A stretch of DNA of 64,000 nucleotides from Salipiger abyssi (GTDB lineage Bacteria > Pseudomonadota > Alphaproteobacteria > Rhodobacterales > Rhodobacteraceae): assembly GCF_001975705.1 (NCBI RefSeq), contig NZ_CP015093.1, positions 2,294,001-2,358,000 of the forward strand. Direction: 5' to 3'. This document shows positions 16,779 to 25,858 of the stretch, in pieces (position 1 is the stretch's first letter; each line of letters begins with the position of its first letter). Under the pieces are notes generated by a model. That model did no database searches. It saw only the letters and a list, made by a program, of their open reading frames with translations, and was not told the origin of the DNA. The position numbers and the translations under genes were made by a program.

Positions 16779-19115
16779 TCAGGCGCCCCAGGGAATCCAC
16801 ACGGTTTTGACCTCGGTCGCGGCGTCGAGAAAGGCACGCCCCTCGCCCCCGGCGCCCATCCAGTCGCGCGCCAGCCCGTTGTTCACCCAGCTGCGTTTCA
16901 GGTTGCCCGCGGCGCCCCGTTCGATCACGGCGGAAAGGTCGGTGCCGGAGAAGCTCCAGACCGCATCCACATCCATATGGCTTGCCAGCGTCGGCGCCAG
17001 CTCGGCATGGCTGCCGGTGAGGATATTGACCACGCCGCCGGGTACGTCCGAAGTGTCGAGCACCTGATAAAAATCGGTGGCGGCGAGCGGGAAGGGCTCG
17101 GAGGCGGCCAGCACCACGCGGTTGCCCATCGCAATGGCCGGCGCCATCAGCGAGACGAGGCCGAGCAGCGGCAGCTCGTCGGGGCAGAATGCCCCGATCA
17201 CGCCGCAGGGCGCGCGCATCGCCAGAGCCGCGCCGCGCATTGGCACCGGCGCCACGCGCCCGTCGAGTTTGTCGGCCCAGGCGGCATAGGTGAAGAGCCG
17301 GTCGACCGCGGCCGCGACCTCCTTGGCGCCGGAGCGCCCGCCGGTCATCCGGTCGATCGTGGCGGCGAATTCCTCCGCCCGTGCCGAAAGGTTTTCGCCG
17401 ATGTAATAGATCACCTGCGCGCGGTTATGCGCCGTGGCCCCGGCCCAGCCGTCCGCGCCGCGCGCGGCCTCGACCGCGTTGCGGATGTCCTTGCGGCTGG
17501 CGATGGGCGCCTGACCGATGAGCTTGCCGCGCTTGTCATAGATAGTGCGGGCATAGCCGCCATCGGGGCGGGCCTGCTTGCCGCCGATATAGAGCTTGGC
17601 GGTGCGGTCCACCGGCTGCGGCTCGGTCTCGTCGCCGGCAAAGGCGGCAACGGGTTTCAGCGGCTTCGGCTTCGCGGCGGCGCGGGTGTAGGCGCTCAGC
17701 CCCTCCCAGCCGCCCTCGCGGCCGAAACCGCTTTCGCGCAGCCCGCCAAACGGGGCGGCCGCGTCGAACATATTGCTGCCGTTGATCCAGATCACCCCGG
17801 CGGCAAGCTTGGGCGCGATGTCGAGCGCCACATTGATATTCTCCGACCAGACGCTGGCGGCGAGACCGTAGCGGGTGTTGTTGGCCATCTGCTCCGCCTC
17901 GGCGGGGGTGCGGAAGCTGGCGCTCACCAGAACCGGGCCAAAGATCTCGTCCTGCATCAGCGCCGAGGCCGGCGACAGGCCGGAGATCAGCGTCGGCGGG
18001 TAGAAACAGCCCTCGGGGCAGGCGCCGGCGCGATAGGTCTCGCCCTCGTCGTTCGCCTCGACCATGGCGGTAATGCGGGCCTTCTGCACCGGATCGACGA
18101 TGGCGCCCACGTCGATGCATTTGTCGAGCGGATCGCCGACGCGCAGCTTGTCCATGCGGGCGCGCAGCTTGTCGTGAAAGCGCCCGGCAATGCCCTCCTG
18201 CACCAGCAGGCGGGAGCCCGCGCAACAGACCTGACCGCCATTGAGCCAGATCGCATCCACCAGCCCCTCGACCGCGCTGTCGAGATCGGCATCCTCGAAG
18301 ACGATATAGGGCGATTTGCCGCCCAGCTCGAGCGTCAGCGCCTTGCCGCTGCCCGCCGTCGCCTCGCGGATCCTGCGGCCCACCTCGGTCGAGCCGGTAA
18401 AGGCGATCTTGTCGACATCCGAGGCGACCAGCATCTCGCCCACGGCGCCGTCGCCGGTGACGATATTGACCACACCCTTGGGCAGCCCGGCCTGACGGCA
18501 GATATCGGCGAAAAGCAGAGCGGTGAGCGAGGTCCATTCGGCGGGTTTCAGCACCACCGTGTTGCCCATGGCCAGCGCCGGGGCGATCTTCCATGCCAGC
18601 ATCAGCAGCGGGAAATTCCACGGCACGATCTGGCCGCAGACGCCCAGCGGCTCGCGATCCGGCAACTCGCTCTCCATGAGCTGGGCAAAGCCCGCATGGT
18701 GATAGAAATGCCGCGCGGCAAGCGGCAGGTCGATGTCGCGGCTCTCGCGGATGGGTTTGCCGTTGTCGAGCGTCTCCAGCACCGCGAAGAGGCGGGCGTG
18801 TTTCTGCAAGAGCCGCGCCAGCGCGTAGAGATAGCGCGCCCGGCCCTTGCCTCCGAGTCGCGCCCATTTGCCCTGCGCTGCGCGGGCGGCGGCAACGGCG
18901 GCGTCGACATCGTCCTGCGTCGCCTGTGTGAGCGTCGCCAGCACCTCGCCGGTGGCGGGGTTGCGGCTCTCGAACCCGTCGCCGGGGGCGGTGAAGGCGC
19001 CGTCGATGAAATGGCCGAAGCGATCGCCCTGATCGACCAGCCAGGCCAGCGCCTCGGCGGCGCTTTCGGGGGCGGGGCCGTACTCCATGGTCTCGAAGAT
19101 CTCTTTCACACTCAT
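16779..19115 (-). CDS. Two-domain aldehyde dehydrogenase (ALDH16 type)
   Basis: At 778 residues it is far longer than a normal ALDH (about 480-500). Residues 1-480 form a full ALDH domain with the general base Glu263 in LELGGK and the nucleophile Cys297 in NGGQVCCAG. From about residue 500 a second ALDH-like domain starts ([20 protein letters not shown]). It repeats the coenzyme-fold motifs ([34 protein letters not shown]) but has neither the Glu motif nor a GQxC motif and ends early. This is the plan of the ALDH16 family, in which the second domain is non-catalytic and helps dimerisation. It oxidises an aldehyde to an acid with NAD(P); the substrate is unknown. Confidence 0.9.
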   Translation of the reverse strand: MSVKEIFETMEYGPAPESAAEALAWLVDQGDRFGHFIDGAFTAPGDGFESRNPATGEVLATLTQATQDDVDAAVAAARAAQGKWARLGGKGRARYLYALARLLQKHARLFAVLETLDNGKPIRESRDIDLPLAARHFYHHAGFAQLMESELPDREPLGVCGQIVPWNFPLLMLAWKIAPALAMGNTVVLKPAEWTSLTALLFADICRQAGLPKGVVNIVTGDGAVGEMLVASDVDKIAFTGSTEVGRRIREATAGSGKALTLELGGKSPYIVFEDADLDSAVEGLVDAIWLNGGQVCCAGSRLLVQEGIAGRFHDKLRARMDKLRVGDPLDKCIDVGAIVDPVQKARITAMVEANDEGETYRAGACPEGCFYPPTLISGLSPASALMQDEIFGPVLVSASFRTPAEAEQMANNTRYGLAASVWSENINVALDIAPKLAAGVIWINGSNMFDAAAPFGGLRESGFGREGGWEGLSAYTRAAAKPKPLKPVAAFAGDETEPQPVDRTAKLYIGGKQARPDGGYARTIYDKRGKLIGQAPIASRKDIRNAVEAARGADGWAGATAHNRAQVIYYIGENLSARAEEFAATIDRMTGGRSGAKEVAAAVDRLFTYAAWADKLDGRVAPVPMRGAALAMRAPCGVIGAFCPDELPLLGLVSLMAPAIAMGNRVVLAASEPFPLAATDFYQVLDTSDVPGGVVNILTGSHAELAPTLASHMDVDAVWSFSGTDLSAVIERGAAGNLKRSWVNNGLARDWMGAGGEGRAFLDAATEVKTVWIPWGA

Positions 19116-19218
19116 GGGACGTGCACTCCTCCGGGCAGGGTTTGCGGCATCTTAGAAGCCGCCCCGGCGCCCCGCAACAGCGGCATGTGGGCCCCCTCTG
19201 GTCATGCCGTCACGGAAG

Positions 19219-19241
19219 GTAGCGTGGGCACTCCTGCCCAC
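19219..19241 (+). repeat. REP-like palindrome, copy 2
   Basis: A GTAG head (19219-19222) followed by GTGGGCA-CTCC-TGCCCAC. It lies in the 136-base gap between the class A PBP gene and the ALDH16 gene. It differs from copies 3 and 4 at two positions (GTAGC, and CTCC in place of ATCC). Confidence 0.65.
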
Positions 19242-19251
19242 CGCACCGGCC

Positions 19252-21423
19252 TCAGTTCCGCGGGCCGAGAAGGTCGCGCAGCACCTGCTGGATGATATTG
19301 TCGCGCTGCTGGCGCTCGCGGTCGGGCTCCTGCTGCGGCTGCTCCTGCACCACCTGCGGCTCGGGGCGCGCGGGCGCCATGGCGGGCAGCGGCGAGATCG
19401 GCATGCCCTCCTGCACGCGGATCATCGTCTCGCGCCAGATATCGGCGGGCAGCCCGCCGCCGGTCACGCCCCTGAGCGGCGAGTTGTCGTCATTGCCCAT
19501 CCAGACGCCGGTGACGTAATCGGCGGTGAAGCCGATGAACCAGCCGTCGCGGCTGTCCTGGCTGGTGCCGGTCTTGCCCGCCGCCGGCCGCCCGTCGGGC
19601 AGCTGCGCGCGGCGTCCGGTCCCTTCGGAGATCACCTTTTCCAGCATCCAGGTCAGCTGGCCTGCGGCCTCGGGCTGAATCACCCGCTCGCGGATGCCGC
19701 CGCCGGTGCCCATGAGCGGCGTGTCGTCGCCCTTGAGCCGCAGCTCCTTGAGACCGTAGGGCGTCACGGCCGAACCGCCGTTGAGAAAGCCCGCATAGGC
19801 GCCCGTCATCTCCAGCAGCGAGGCCTCGGAGGTGCCGAGCGCCATGGCGGGGGTGTCGTTCAGCTCGGACTCGATGCCGAACTCATAGGCCACCTTGTGC
19901 ACCAGATCGCGGCCCACGCTTTCCGAGATTTTGATCGCCGGAATGTTCAGCGAGTTCTTCAGCGCGTCGGTCAGCGTGACCCGGCCCTTGAAGTTGTTCG
20001 AGTAGTTCTTGGGGCACCACTGGCCGGAGCCGGGGATGTTCATGCAGAAGGGCTCGTCCACCACCGTGTCATAGGGGGAATAGCCCAGCTCCAGCGCGGT
20101 GGCGTAGATGAAGGGCTTGAAGGACGAGCCTGTCTGGCGCTTGGCCTGGGTGGCGCGGTTGAACACGCCCGACACGCCGGTCTTCTTGCCGCCGACCATG
20201 GCGCGCACGGCGCCGTCCGCCGACATCACCACGATGGCGGCCTGCACGACAGAGCCCGGCTTGGTCACCTTCTCGGAATAGACCTTGTTCATCGCGGCCT
20301 CGGCGGCGCGCTGAAGCTTGGGGTCGAGCGTGGTCTGGATGACGACATCCTCGGTGGTGCCGCTGGTAAAGAATTCGGGCCCGGTCGACATCACCCAGTC
20401 GGCGAAATAGCCGCCCAGCCGGCGCTCGGCCTCTTCGGACAGCGTCGCCGGGTTGGCCTGCGCGGTCTTTTCCTGCTCGGAGGTCAGATAGCCCTGCTCG
20501 CGCATCAGCCGCAGCACCGTGGCGGCGCGGGCCTGCGAGCGTTCGACGTCGTTGGTCGGCGCCAGCGAGGAGGGCGCGGTCAGCAGCCCGGCCAGCATGG
20601 CCGCCTGCTGCGGGTTCAGCTCGCCCGCGTGCTTGCTGAAATAGCGCTGAGAGGCGGCCTCTGCGCCATAGGCGCCGCCGCCCATATAGGCGCGGTTGAG
20701 GTAGATCGAGAGGATCTGGTCCTTGGTGTATTTCGCCTCCATCGCCATGGCGTAGAGCGCTTCCTTGCCCTTGCGTGCGAGCGAGGACTGGCGGCAGTCG
20801 GCGACATAGGCGGCCTCGCTTTCCCAGGCGTCGGGGTCGAACTCGGTGCCGAGGCAGAGCAGCTTTGCGGTCTGCTGGGTGATGGTCGAGCCGCCATGGC
20901 CCGAGAGCGGACCGCGCCCTTCGGAAAGGTTGATGCGGATGGCGCTGGCGACGCCGCGCGGCGAGACGCCGAAATGCCGGTAGAAGCGCTTGTCCTCGGT
21001 GGCGACCACCGCGTTCTTGAGATGCGGGCTGACGCTGTCGGCGGTCACCGCGCCGCCGAACTGGTCGCCGCGCCAGGCGAAAATCTGGCCGTTGCGGTCG
21101 ATGAGTGTGACCGAGCCGCGCGCACGGCCGTCGAGCAGCGCCTCGAAAGAGGGCAGCGTGGTGTAGAAATAGCCGACACCCAGCGCGACGAGCAGCGCAA
21201 CCACCGCCGTGACCCGCCAGACCACGCGCCAGATCAGGCCAAAGATCCAGCGGAACACGCCCAGGACAAAGGCCGCAACCGGGTTGCGACGCGGCGCGGC
21301 CTTGCGGCGCGGCGCGGCTTTCGCTGCCTTTTTCGGCTTTGTTTTCTTGGGCTTTTGGGCGGTTTTGTTCGGATAACGGCGCTCCGCAACCAACCGGCCC
21401 TTGCCCCGGCCTGAATCACTCAT
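19252..21423 (-). CDS. Class A penicillin-binding protein (bifunctional transglycosylase/transpeptidase)
   Basis: A 723-residue PBP1-type enzyme that both polymerises and cross-links peptidoglycan. A very Lys/Arg/Ala-rich cytoplasmic tail (1-48) precedes a membrane anchor (about 64-86). The glycosyltransferase domain has the catalytic Glu143 in VATEDKRFYRHFGVS and STITQQ at 179-184. The transpeptidase domain has the SxxK nucleophile at Ser433-Lys436 (TGSSFKPF), SLN at 491-493 and KTGT at 617-620. A Pro/Gln-rich tail follows. All catalytic residues are present, so it should be active and beta-lactam-binding. Whether it is best called PBP1A or a pbpC/1B relative cannot be settled here. Confidence 0.94.
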   Translation of the reverse strand: MSDSGRGKGRLVAERRYPNKTAQKPKKTKPKKAAKAAPRRKAAPRRNPVAAFVLGVFRWIFGLIWRVVWRVTAVVALLVALGVGYFYTTLPSFEALLDGRARGSVTLIDRNGQIFAWRGDQFGGAVTADSVSPHLKNAVVATEDKRFYRHFGVSPRGVASAIRINLSEGRGPLSGHGGSTITQQTAKLLCLGTEFDPDAWESEAAYVADCRQSSLARKGKEALYAMAMEAKYTKDQILSIYLNRAYMGGGAYGAEAASQRYFSKHAGELNPQQAAMLAGLLTAPSSLAPTNDVERSQARAATVLRLMREQGYLTSEQEKTAQANPATLSEEAERRLGGYFADWVMSTGPEFFTSGTTEDVVIQTTLDPKLQRAAEAAMNKVYSEKVTKPGSVVQAAIVVMSADGAVRAMVGGKKTGVSGVFNRATQAKRQTGSSFKPFIYATALELGYSPYDTVVDEPFCMNIPGSGQWCPKNYSNNFKGRVTLTDALKNSLNIPAIKISESVGRDLVHKVAYEFGIESELNDTPAMALGTSEASLLEMTGAYAGFLNGGSAVTPYGLKELRLKGDDTPLMGTGGGIRERVIQPEAAGQLTWMLEKVISEGTGRRAQLPDGRPAAGKTGTSQDSRDGWFIGFTADYVTGVWMGNDDNSPLRGVTGGGLPADIWRETMIRVQEGMPISPLPAMAPARPEPQVVQEQPQQEPDRERQQRDNIIQQVLRDLLGPRN

Positions 21424-21679
21424 TTGGCTCTGCCCGCGTTTTCGTCTTTTGCGACAGAGTAACGGCTTTGGCCCGGGTTGTAGACCGGGAAACGGTCACA
21501 TTCATGACTTTTTAGTGTGATTAATAATTAGACATATGTTCGAATTTAGATCAATTTTCGCGCATTAATGGGGTGTCGCCCGGCTGTTACAAGGGCCGTT
21601 TCTTCCAATGGAATGGCTCGGGCGGCTTCCTGCCCATGCAAAACGCAGGCAGCGGTCTGCCAAACCGAAAGGGACCAAG
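21424..21679. promoter_or_regulatory. Divergent promoter region PBP / glnK
   Basis: A 256-base gap with a markedly AT-rich core at about 21507-21570, including ATTAATAATTAGAC and the short palindrome ACATATGT. It must hold the glnK-amtB promoter and that of the PBP gene. I looked for an NtrC-type site and a sigma-54 -24/-12 box and found neither clearly. Confidence 0.4.
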
Positions 21680-22018
21680 GTGAAACTGATCATTGCGACG
21701 ATCAAGCCGTTCAAGCTGGAGGAGGTGCGCGAGGCGCTCACTGGAATCGGCGTGCGCGGCATGATGGTGACGGAAATCAAGGGTTTCGGATCACAGTCTG
21801 GACACACGGAAATCTATCGCGGCGCCGAATACGCGGTGAATTTCGTGCCGAAGATCAAACTGGAGATCGTGGTGGCCTCGTCCATGGCCGACCAGGTGGT
21901 CGAGACGATCACCAAGACCGCGCAGACCGGCAAGATCGGTGACGGCAAGATCTTTGTGCTGGACGTGCAGCAGGCCGTGCGGGTGCGCACCGGCGAAACC
22001 GACGCGGACGCGATCTGA
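21680..22018 (+). CDS. glnK: Nitrogen regulatory protein P-II (GlnK)
   Basis: A 112-residue P-II signal protein that senses 2-oxoglutarate, ATP/ADP and, by uridylylation, glutamine. The T-loop carries the target Tyr51 in TEIYRGAEY; GKIGDGKIFVLDV in the C-loop and KLEIVVA are standard. The GTG start at 21680 gives exactly the usual 112 residues. It lies 38 bases before amtB, the classical glnK-amtB pair, in which unmodified GlnK plugs the ammonium channel when nitrogen is ample. Confidence 0.95.
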   Translation: MKLIIATIKPFKLEEVREALTGIGVRGMMVTEIKGFGSQSGHTEIYRGAEYAVNFVPKIKLEIVVASSMADQVVETITKTAQTGKIGDGKIFVLDVQQAVRVRTGETDADAI

Positions 22019-22056
22019 TCGCATTCAGACGCAAGTTTACAAGGGACAAACGGATC

Positions 22057-23397
22057 ATGAAACTTCTCAAGACTCTCGCCCCGGCTGCCGCGCTGATTGC
22101 GCTGCCGACCCTGGGCCTGGCCCAGGATGACGGCCCCGCGCCGGGCGTGAACGCGTCGACCGATACGGTCTTCATCTTCAACTCGCTGCTGTTCCTGATC
22201 GGCGGCTTCCTGGTGATGTGGATGGCCGCGGGCTTTGCGATGCTCGAAGCCGGTCTCGTCCGCTCCAAGAACGTTGCCATGCAGTGCATGAAAAACGTCG
22301 TGCTGTTCTCGCTCGCGGCGATCTTCTACTACCTGATCGGCTACAACCTGATGTACCCGCTGGGCACCTGGTCGGTCGACGGTGTCATCTCCGGCGTCTG
22401 GGGCCCCGGCGTTCTCGAAGCGGTTGGCGTGACCGCCGATGCCGCCGACGATTACGGCTATGCCTCGACCGGGTCCGACTTCTTCTTCCAGCTGATGTTC
22501 TGCGCCACCACCGCCTCGATCGTCTCGGGCACCCTGGCCGAGCGTATCAAGCTGTGGCCGTTCCTGGTGTTCGTCGTCATCCTGACCTCGATCATCTACC
22601 CGCTGCAAGCCTCCTGGAAATGGGGCGGCGGTTTCCTCGACGAAGCTGGCTTCCTCGATTTCGCTGGTTCGACCGTCGTGCACTCGGTGGGTGGCTGGGC
22701 CGCTCTGACCGGCGCCATCATCCTCGGACCGCGTCTCGGACGCTATGTCGACGGCCGCGTGGTTCCCTTCCCGGGCTCCAACCTGACCCTCGCTACCCTC
22801 GGGACGTTCATCCTTTGGCTGGGCTGGTTCGGCTTCAACGGCGGCTCGCAGCTTGCCATGGGCACCGTGGGTGACGTCGCCGACGTGTCGCGGATCTTTG
22901 CCAACACCAACACCGCAGCCGCGGGTGGTTCGGTCGCCGCTCTGATCATGACCCAGATCATGTACAAGAAGCCCGACCTCACCATGGTGCTGAACGGCGC
23001 GCTGGCCGGCCTCGTGTCGATCACCGCGGAACCGCTGACCCCGACCCTGGGCGCGGCCACCATCATCGGCGCGATCGGCGGCATCATCGTGGTCTTCGCG
23101 GTCCCGATGCTCGACAAGCTGAAGATCGACGACGTTGTCGGCGCCATCCCGGTCCACCTGGTCTGCGGCATCTGGGGCACCATCGCCGTGGCCTTCACCA
23201 ACTCCGACGCCTCCTTCGCGACGCAGCTCTACGGCATCGTTGTGGTCGGCATCTTCACCATCATCGCCTCGGGCGTGGTGTGGTTCGTCCTCAAGCTGGT
23301 CATGGGCGGTATCCGTGTCAGCGAAGAGGAAGAGATCACCGGTCTCGACATGGGCGAGCTGGGCATGGAGGCCTATCCGGAATTCTCCAAAGGCTGA
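22057..23397 (+). CDS. amtB: Ammonium transporter AmtB
   Basis: A 446-residue Amt/Mep/Rh channel. A cleavable signal peptide (1-22, ending LGLAQ) precedes eleven membrane helices. The two conserved pore histidines are in STVVHSVGGWAALTGA (about residue 210) and IPVHLVCGIWGT (about residue 366), and the periplasmic ammonium site Trp/Phe region is intact. It takes up ammonium in the trimeric form and is gated by the GlnK protein encoded directly upstream. A strong terminator ends the operon. Confidence 0.96.
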   Translation: MKLLKTLAPAAALIALPTLGLAQDDGPAPGVNASTDTVFIFNSLLFLIGGFLVMWMAAGFAMLEAGLVRSKNVAMQCMKNVVLFSLAAIFYYLIGYNLMYPLGTWSVDGVISGVWGPGVLEAVGVTADAADDYGYASTGSDFFFQLMFCATTASIVSGTLAERIKLWPFLVFVVILTSIIYPLQASWKWGGGFLDEAGFLDFAGSTVVHSVGGWAALTGAIILGPRLGRYVDGRVVPFPGSNLTLATLGTFILWLGWFGFNGGSQLAMGTVGDVADVSRIFANTNTAAAGGSVAALIMTQIMYKKPDLTMVLNGALAGLVSITAEPLTPTLGAATIIGAIGGIIVVFAVPMLDKLKIDDVVGAIPVHLVCGIWGTIAVAFTNSDASFATQLYGIVVVGIFTIIASGVVWFVLKLVMGGIRVSEEEEITGLDMGELGMEAYPEFSKG

Positions 23398-23432
23398 TCT
23401 CCTCCTTCCTGTCAGCCTTTTGTGACCAACTG

Positions 23433-23459
23433 CCCGGGCGTTCGCGCCCGGGTTTTTTT
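23433..23459 (+). terminator. Rho-independent terminator of glnK-amtB
   Basis: CCCGGGCG-TTCG-CGCCCGGG followed by seven T. An 8-bp all-GC stem with a stable UUCG tetraloop and a clean U tract, 36 bases after the amtB stop. Confidence 0.93.
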
Positions 23460-23551
23460 GTGCGGTAAGCCGCGGATGCAGGAAGACGCGCGCGGGGCGC
23501 GGCCTCGGTCTTTGCGATCCGGAAACGGTGGGCGACGAGCGCCGGGAGGGC

Positions 23552-24322
23552 TCAGCCCCGGTGCTTCACCCGCTCATAGCGCTGTTTGGCGATGTCTTCG
23601 TCATGCTCGGCCTTGCGGTCGGCGGCCAGCGCCCGCTCGACATAGCTCAGATGCGCCTCTACGGCGGCGCGGGCGGCGGCGGCATCGCGGGCCTGAAGCG
23701 CCAGATTGATCGCGCGGTGCTGGTCGAGCAGCGCCTCGCGCGTGGTGCGCTGGCGGAACATCACCGAGCGGTTGTAGAACACCCCCTCGCGCAGAAGCTG
23801 ATACATCGAGCGCATCATGTGCAGCATGATCACATTATGGCTGGCCTCGATGATCGCCAGGTGAAACTCCGCATCGAGCCGCGCCTCGTCCGCCGGGTTG
23901 CGCTTGCCATGCGCCGCTTCCATCTGCGCGAAGAGCGTATCTATCACCCTGAGGTCGGTATCCGTGCCATGCAGGGCGGCGCGTTCGGCAGCCATGCCCT
24001 CCATGTCGCGGCGAAAGCTGAGATAGTCGAAGACTGCCTCGTCATGGCGGGCAAAAAGCTGCACCAGCGTATCTGAAAAGGCAGAACCCAGCGCCTCGGT
24101 GACAAAGATCCCCGCGCCGGCGCGCGAGGTGAGCAACCCGCGTGCCTGAAGATCGGCCACCGCCTCGCGCAGCGAGGGGCGCGAGACGCCGAGCCGCTCG
24201 GCCAGCTCGCGCTCTGCCGGCAGCCGCTCGCCCGGGCGCAGGATGCCGCGCAGGATCAGCTCCTCGATCTGGCGCACCACGGCCGAGGCGAGTTTCTCCG
24301 ATTGCACGGGACGGAAGGGCAT
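23552..24322 (-). CDS. GntR family regulator, FadR (FCD) subfamily
   Basis: A 256-residue regulator. The N-terminal winged helix is clear: IEELILRGILRPGERLPAER then ELAERLGVSRPSLREAVADL and the wing GLLTSRAGAGIFV. The C-terminal FCD ligand domain is all-helical with metal-binding His positions in AEFHLAIIEASHN and near the end (HLSYVERAL). FCD regulators usually sense an organic or fatty acid (lactate, glycolate, pyruvate and so on). No metabolic genes sit beside it to reveal the ligand. A GGTCA-N7-TGACC palindrome 26-42 bases upstream of its start is probably its own operator. Confidence 0.88.
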   Translation of the reverse strand: MPFRPVQSEKLASAVVRQIEELILRGILRPGERLPAERELAERLGVSRPSLREAVADLQARGLLTSRAGAGIFVTEALGSAFSDTLVQLFARHDEAVFDYLSFRRDMEGMAAERAALHGTDTDLRVIDTLFAQMEAAHGKRNPADEARLDAEFHLAIIEASHNVIMLHMMRSMYQLLREGVFYNRSVMFRQRTTREALLDQHRAINLALQARDAAAARAAVEAHLSYVERALAADRKAEHDEDIAKQRYERVKHRG

Positions 24323-24347
24323 GAGGCGCCTCTAGCTCTGCGAAATT

Positions 24348-24364
24348 GGTCAGATCATATGACC
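24348..24364. promoter_or_regulatory. Probable operator of the GntR regulator
   Basis: GGTCA and TGACC arms separated by 7 bp. Arms with GGTC/GACC are typical of FadR-type sites, and its position just upstream of the gntR gene suits autoregulation. Confidence 0.5.
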
Positions 24365-24382
24365 GCACGGGAGGCGGGACAA

Positions 24383-24406
24383 GTAGGGTGGGCAATCCTG
24401 CCCACC
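24383..24406 (+). repeat. REP-like palindrome, copy 3
   Basis: A GTAG head (24383-24386) followed by GGTGGGCA-ATCC-TGCCCACC, then CGC. It lies between the moaE stop and the gntR promoter. It is identical over 24 bases to copy 4 at 30373-30396, which is in the other orientation. Confidence 0.75.
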
Positions 24407-24429
24407 GCTCGCCCAGCTTCCCGCGACGC

Positions 24430-24888
24430 CTACCACCGCCGCAGCGCCGCCTCGTCCTCGTCCTTGGCCGCGACCCAGGACTGCGCCCCGCCGGCGCTTT
24501 CCTTCTTCCAGAAGGGGGCGCGGGACTTCAGGTAATCCATCAGGTATTCCGCCGCCTCGAACGCATCCTTGCGGTGTGGCGAGGCGGTCGCCACCATCAT
24601 GATGCGCTCGCCCGGCGCCAGTTTGCCATGGCGGTGGATCACCAGCACCTCGCCCAGAGACCAGCGCGCCTGCGCCTCTGCGGCGATCTTGGCCAGCGCC
24701 TTTTCGGTCATGCCGGGGTAATGCTCGATCTCCATGCCGTCGAGCCCGCCGCTGACGTCGCGCACCACGCCGGTGAAGGTCACCACCGCGCCCATGTCGT
24801 TGCGGCCAGCGGCGAATGCGTCGGCTTCGGCGCCGAAATCGAACGGCGCCTCCTGCACCACGATGCGAATGCCGGCCTCCTCGCTCAT
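24430..24888 (-). CDS. moaE: Molybdopterin synthase catalytic subunit MoaE
   Basis: A 152-residue MoaE, which transfers sulfur from thiocarboxylated MoaD to precursor Z to make molybdopterin. Family motifs: GAVVTFTGVVRD, EIEHYPGMTEKAL, VIHRHGKLAPGERIMMVATA, AAEYLMDYLKSRAPFWKKE with the active-site lysines near the end. It begins three bases after the moaD stop in the pgsA-moaD-moaE run. The last 10 residues are acidic and not conserved. Confidence 0.95.
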   Translation of the reverse strand: MSEEAGIRIVVQEAPFDFGAEADAFAAGRNDMGAVVTFTGVVRDVSGGLDGMEIEHYPGMTEKALAKIAAEAQARWSLGEVLVIHRHGKLAPGERIMMVATASPHRKDAFEAAEYLMDYLKSRAPFWKKESAGGAQSWVAAKDEDEAALRRW

Positions 24889-24891
24889 GGC

Positions 24892-25140
24892 TCAGCCCCC
24901 GGTCATCGGCGGAAAGAACGCCACTTCGCGGGCACCGGCCAGCGGTGCGTCGAAATCGGTCAGCTCCTGGTCGACCGCGACGCGCAGCGCCGAGAGGTCG
25001 GAAAACGCCATGGCGTAGCGCTCTTCGCGGGCGCGCAGCTCGTCGACCAGCGCCGCGACGGTCTCGGCCCCGGTGTCGAGCCTTTCCTTCGGCAGCCCGA
25101 TCCGCTCGCGGACCCAGGCGAAATACAGAACGTCGATCAT
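24892..25140 (-). CDS. moaD: Molybdopterin synthase sulfur carrier subunit MoaD
   Basis: An 82-residue ubiquitin-like sulfur carrier. It starts MIDVLYFAWVRERIG and ends with the required Gly-Gly (FFPPMTGG) that is adenylated and thiocarboxylated. Its ATG overlaps the pgsA stop by four bases, and moaE follows at once, so the two synthase subunits are made together. Confidence 0.94.
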   Translation of the reverse strand: MIDVLYFAWVRERIGLPKERLDTGAETVAALVDELRAREERYAMAFSDLSALRVAVDQELTDFDAPLAGAREVAFFPPMTGG

Positions 25141-25802
25141 CGCTCCTCCCGGAGATGCGGCAGGGCCTTCACGAAATAGTCCCAGCCGGTGATCAGGGTC
25201 AGCGTCGCCGCCACCCAGAGCAGCGTCAGCCCGATATGCCCGGCCCAGGTCATGCCCTGCTCCTTCCAGATCAGGCCATGAATATCCGCAGCCTCGCGGT
25301 TCAGGATCGCGCTCACCCGCTGCGGGTCGAGGTCGATGACGCTGACCGCAAGATAATGCTCGAAGACGCCCTGTGCAAACAGCACCGCGATGGCGACCAT
25401 CTGAAAGGTGGTCTTCCACTTTGCCAGCTTGGTGACCTTCAGCGTGCCCGCCACGTCGCCGAGATACTCGCGCAGCCCGCTGACAAAGACCTCGCGGAAA
25501 AGGATGAAGGTCGCCGGCAGCACCAGCCAGGGCGACATCGAGGAATAGCCCACGATCACCATCAGCGCGATCACCACCATCGCCTTGTCGGCGATCGGAT
25601 CGAGCATCGCGCCGAGCTTCGATTCCAGCGACCAGGCGCGCGCGATATAGCCGTCGAACCAGTCGGTCACGGCGGCGCCGATGAACAGCAGCAGCGCGAA
25701 CCAGTCGGCGAGCGGCCGGGAGAAATACAGGAACATCACCGCCACGCCGGGAGCGGCAAGCAGGCGGAGCGCGGTGAGTGTGTTTGGAAGGGTCCAGCGC
25801 AT
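25137..25802 (-). CDS. pgsA: CDP-diacylglycerol-glycerol-3-phosphate 3-phosphatidyltransferase
   Basis: A 221-residue membrane enzyme making phosphatidylglycerol phosphate, the first committed step to PG and cardiolipin. It begins with the family's LPNTLTALRLLAAP motif. The CDP-alcohol phosphotransferase signature D-G-x2-A-R-x8-G-x3-D-x3-D is complete: DWFDGYIAR, then KLGAMLDPIADK. About five hydrophobic helices are seen. It lies in a same-strand run recO, pgsA, moaD, moaE; in many relatives uvrC precedes it, but not here. Confidence 0.95.
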   Translation of the reverse strand: MRWTLPNTLTALRLLAAPGVAVMFLYFSRPLADWFALLLFIGAAVTDWFDGYIARAWSLESKLGAMLDPIADKAMVVIALMVIVGYSSMSPWLVLPATFILFREVFVSGLREYLGDVAGTLKVTKLAKWKTTFQMVAIAVLFAQGVFEHYLAVSVIDLDPQRVSAILNREAADIHGLIWKEQGMTWAGHIGLTLLWVAATLTLITGWDYFVKALPHLREER

Positions 25803-25858
25803 GGGGGGATTGGTAACGCTCTTTTCCGGGGGAGGGAAGAGAGCCTGAACGCGACGGC

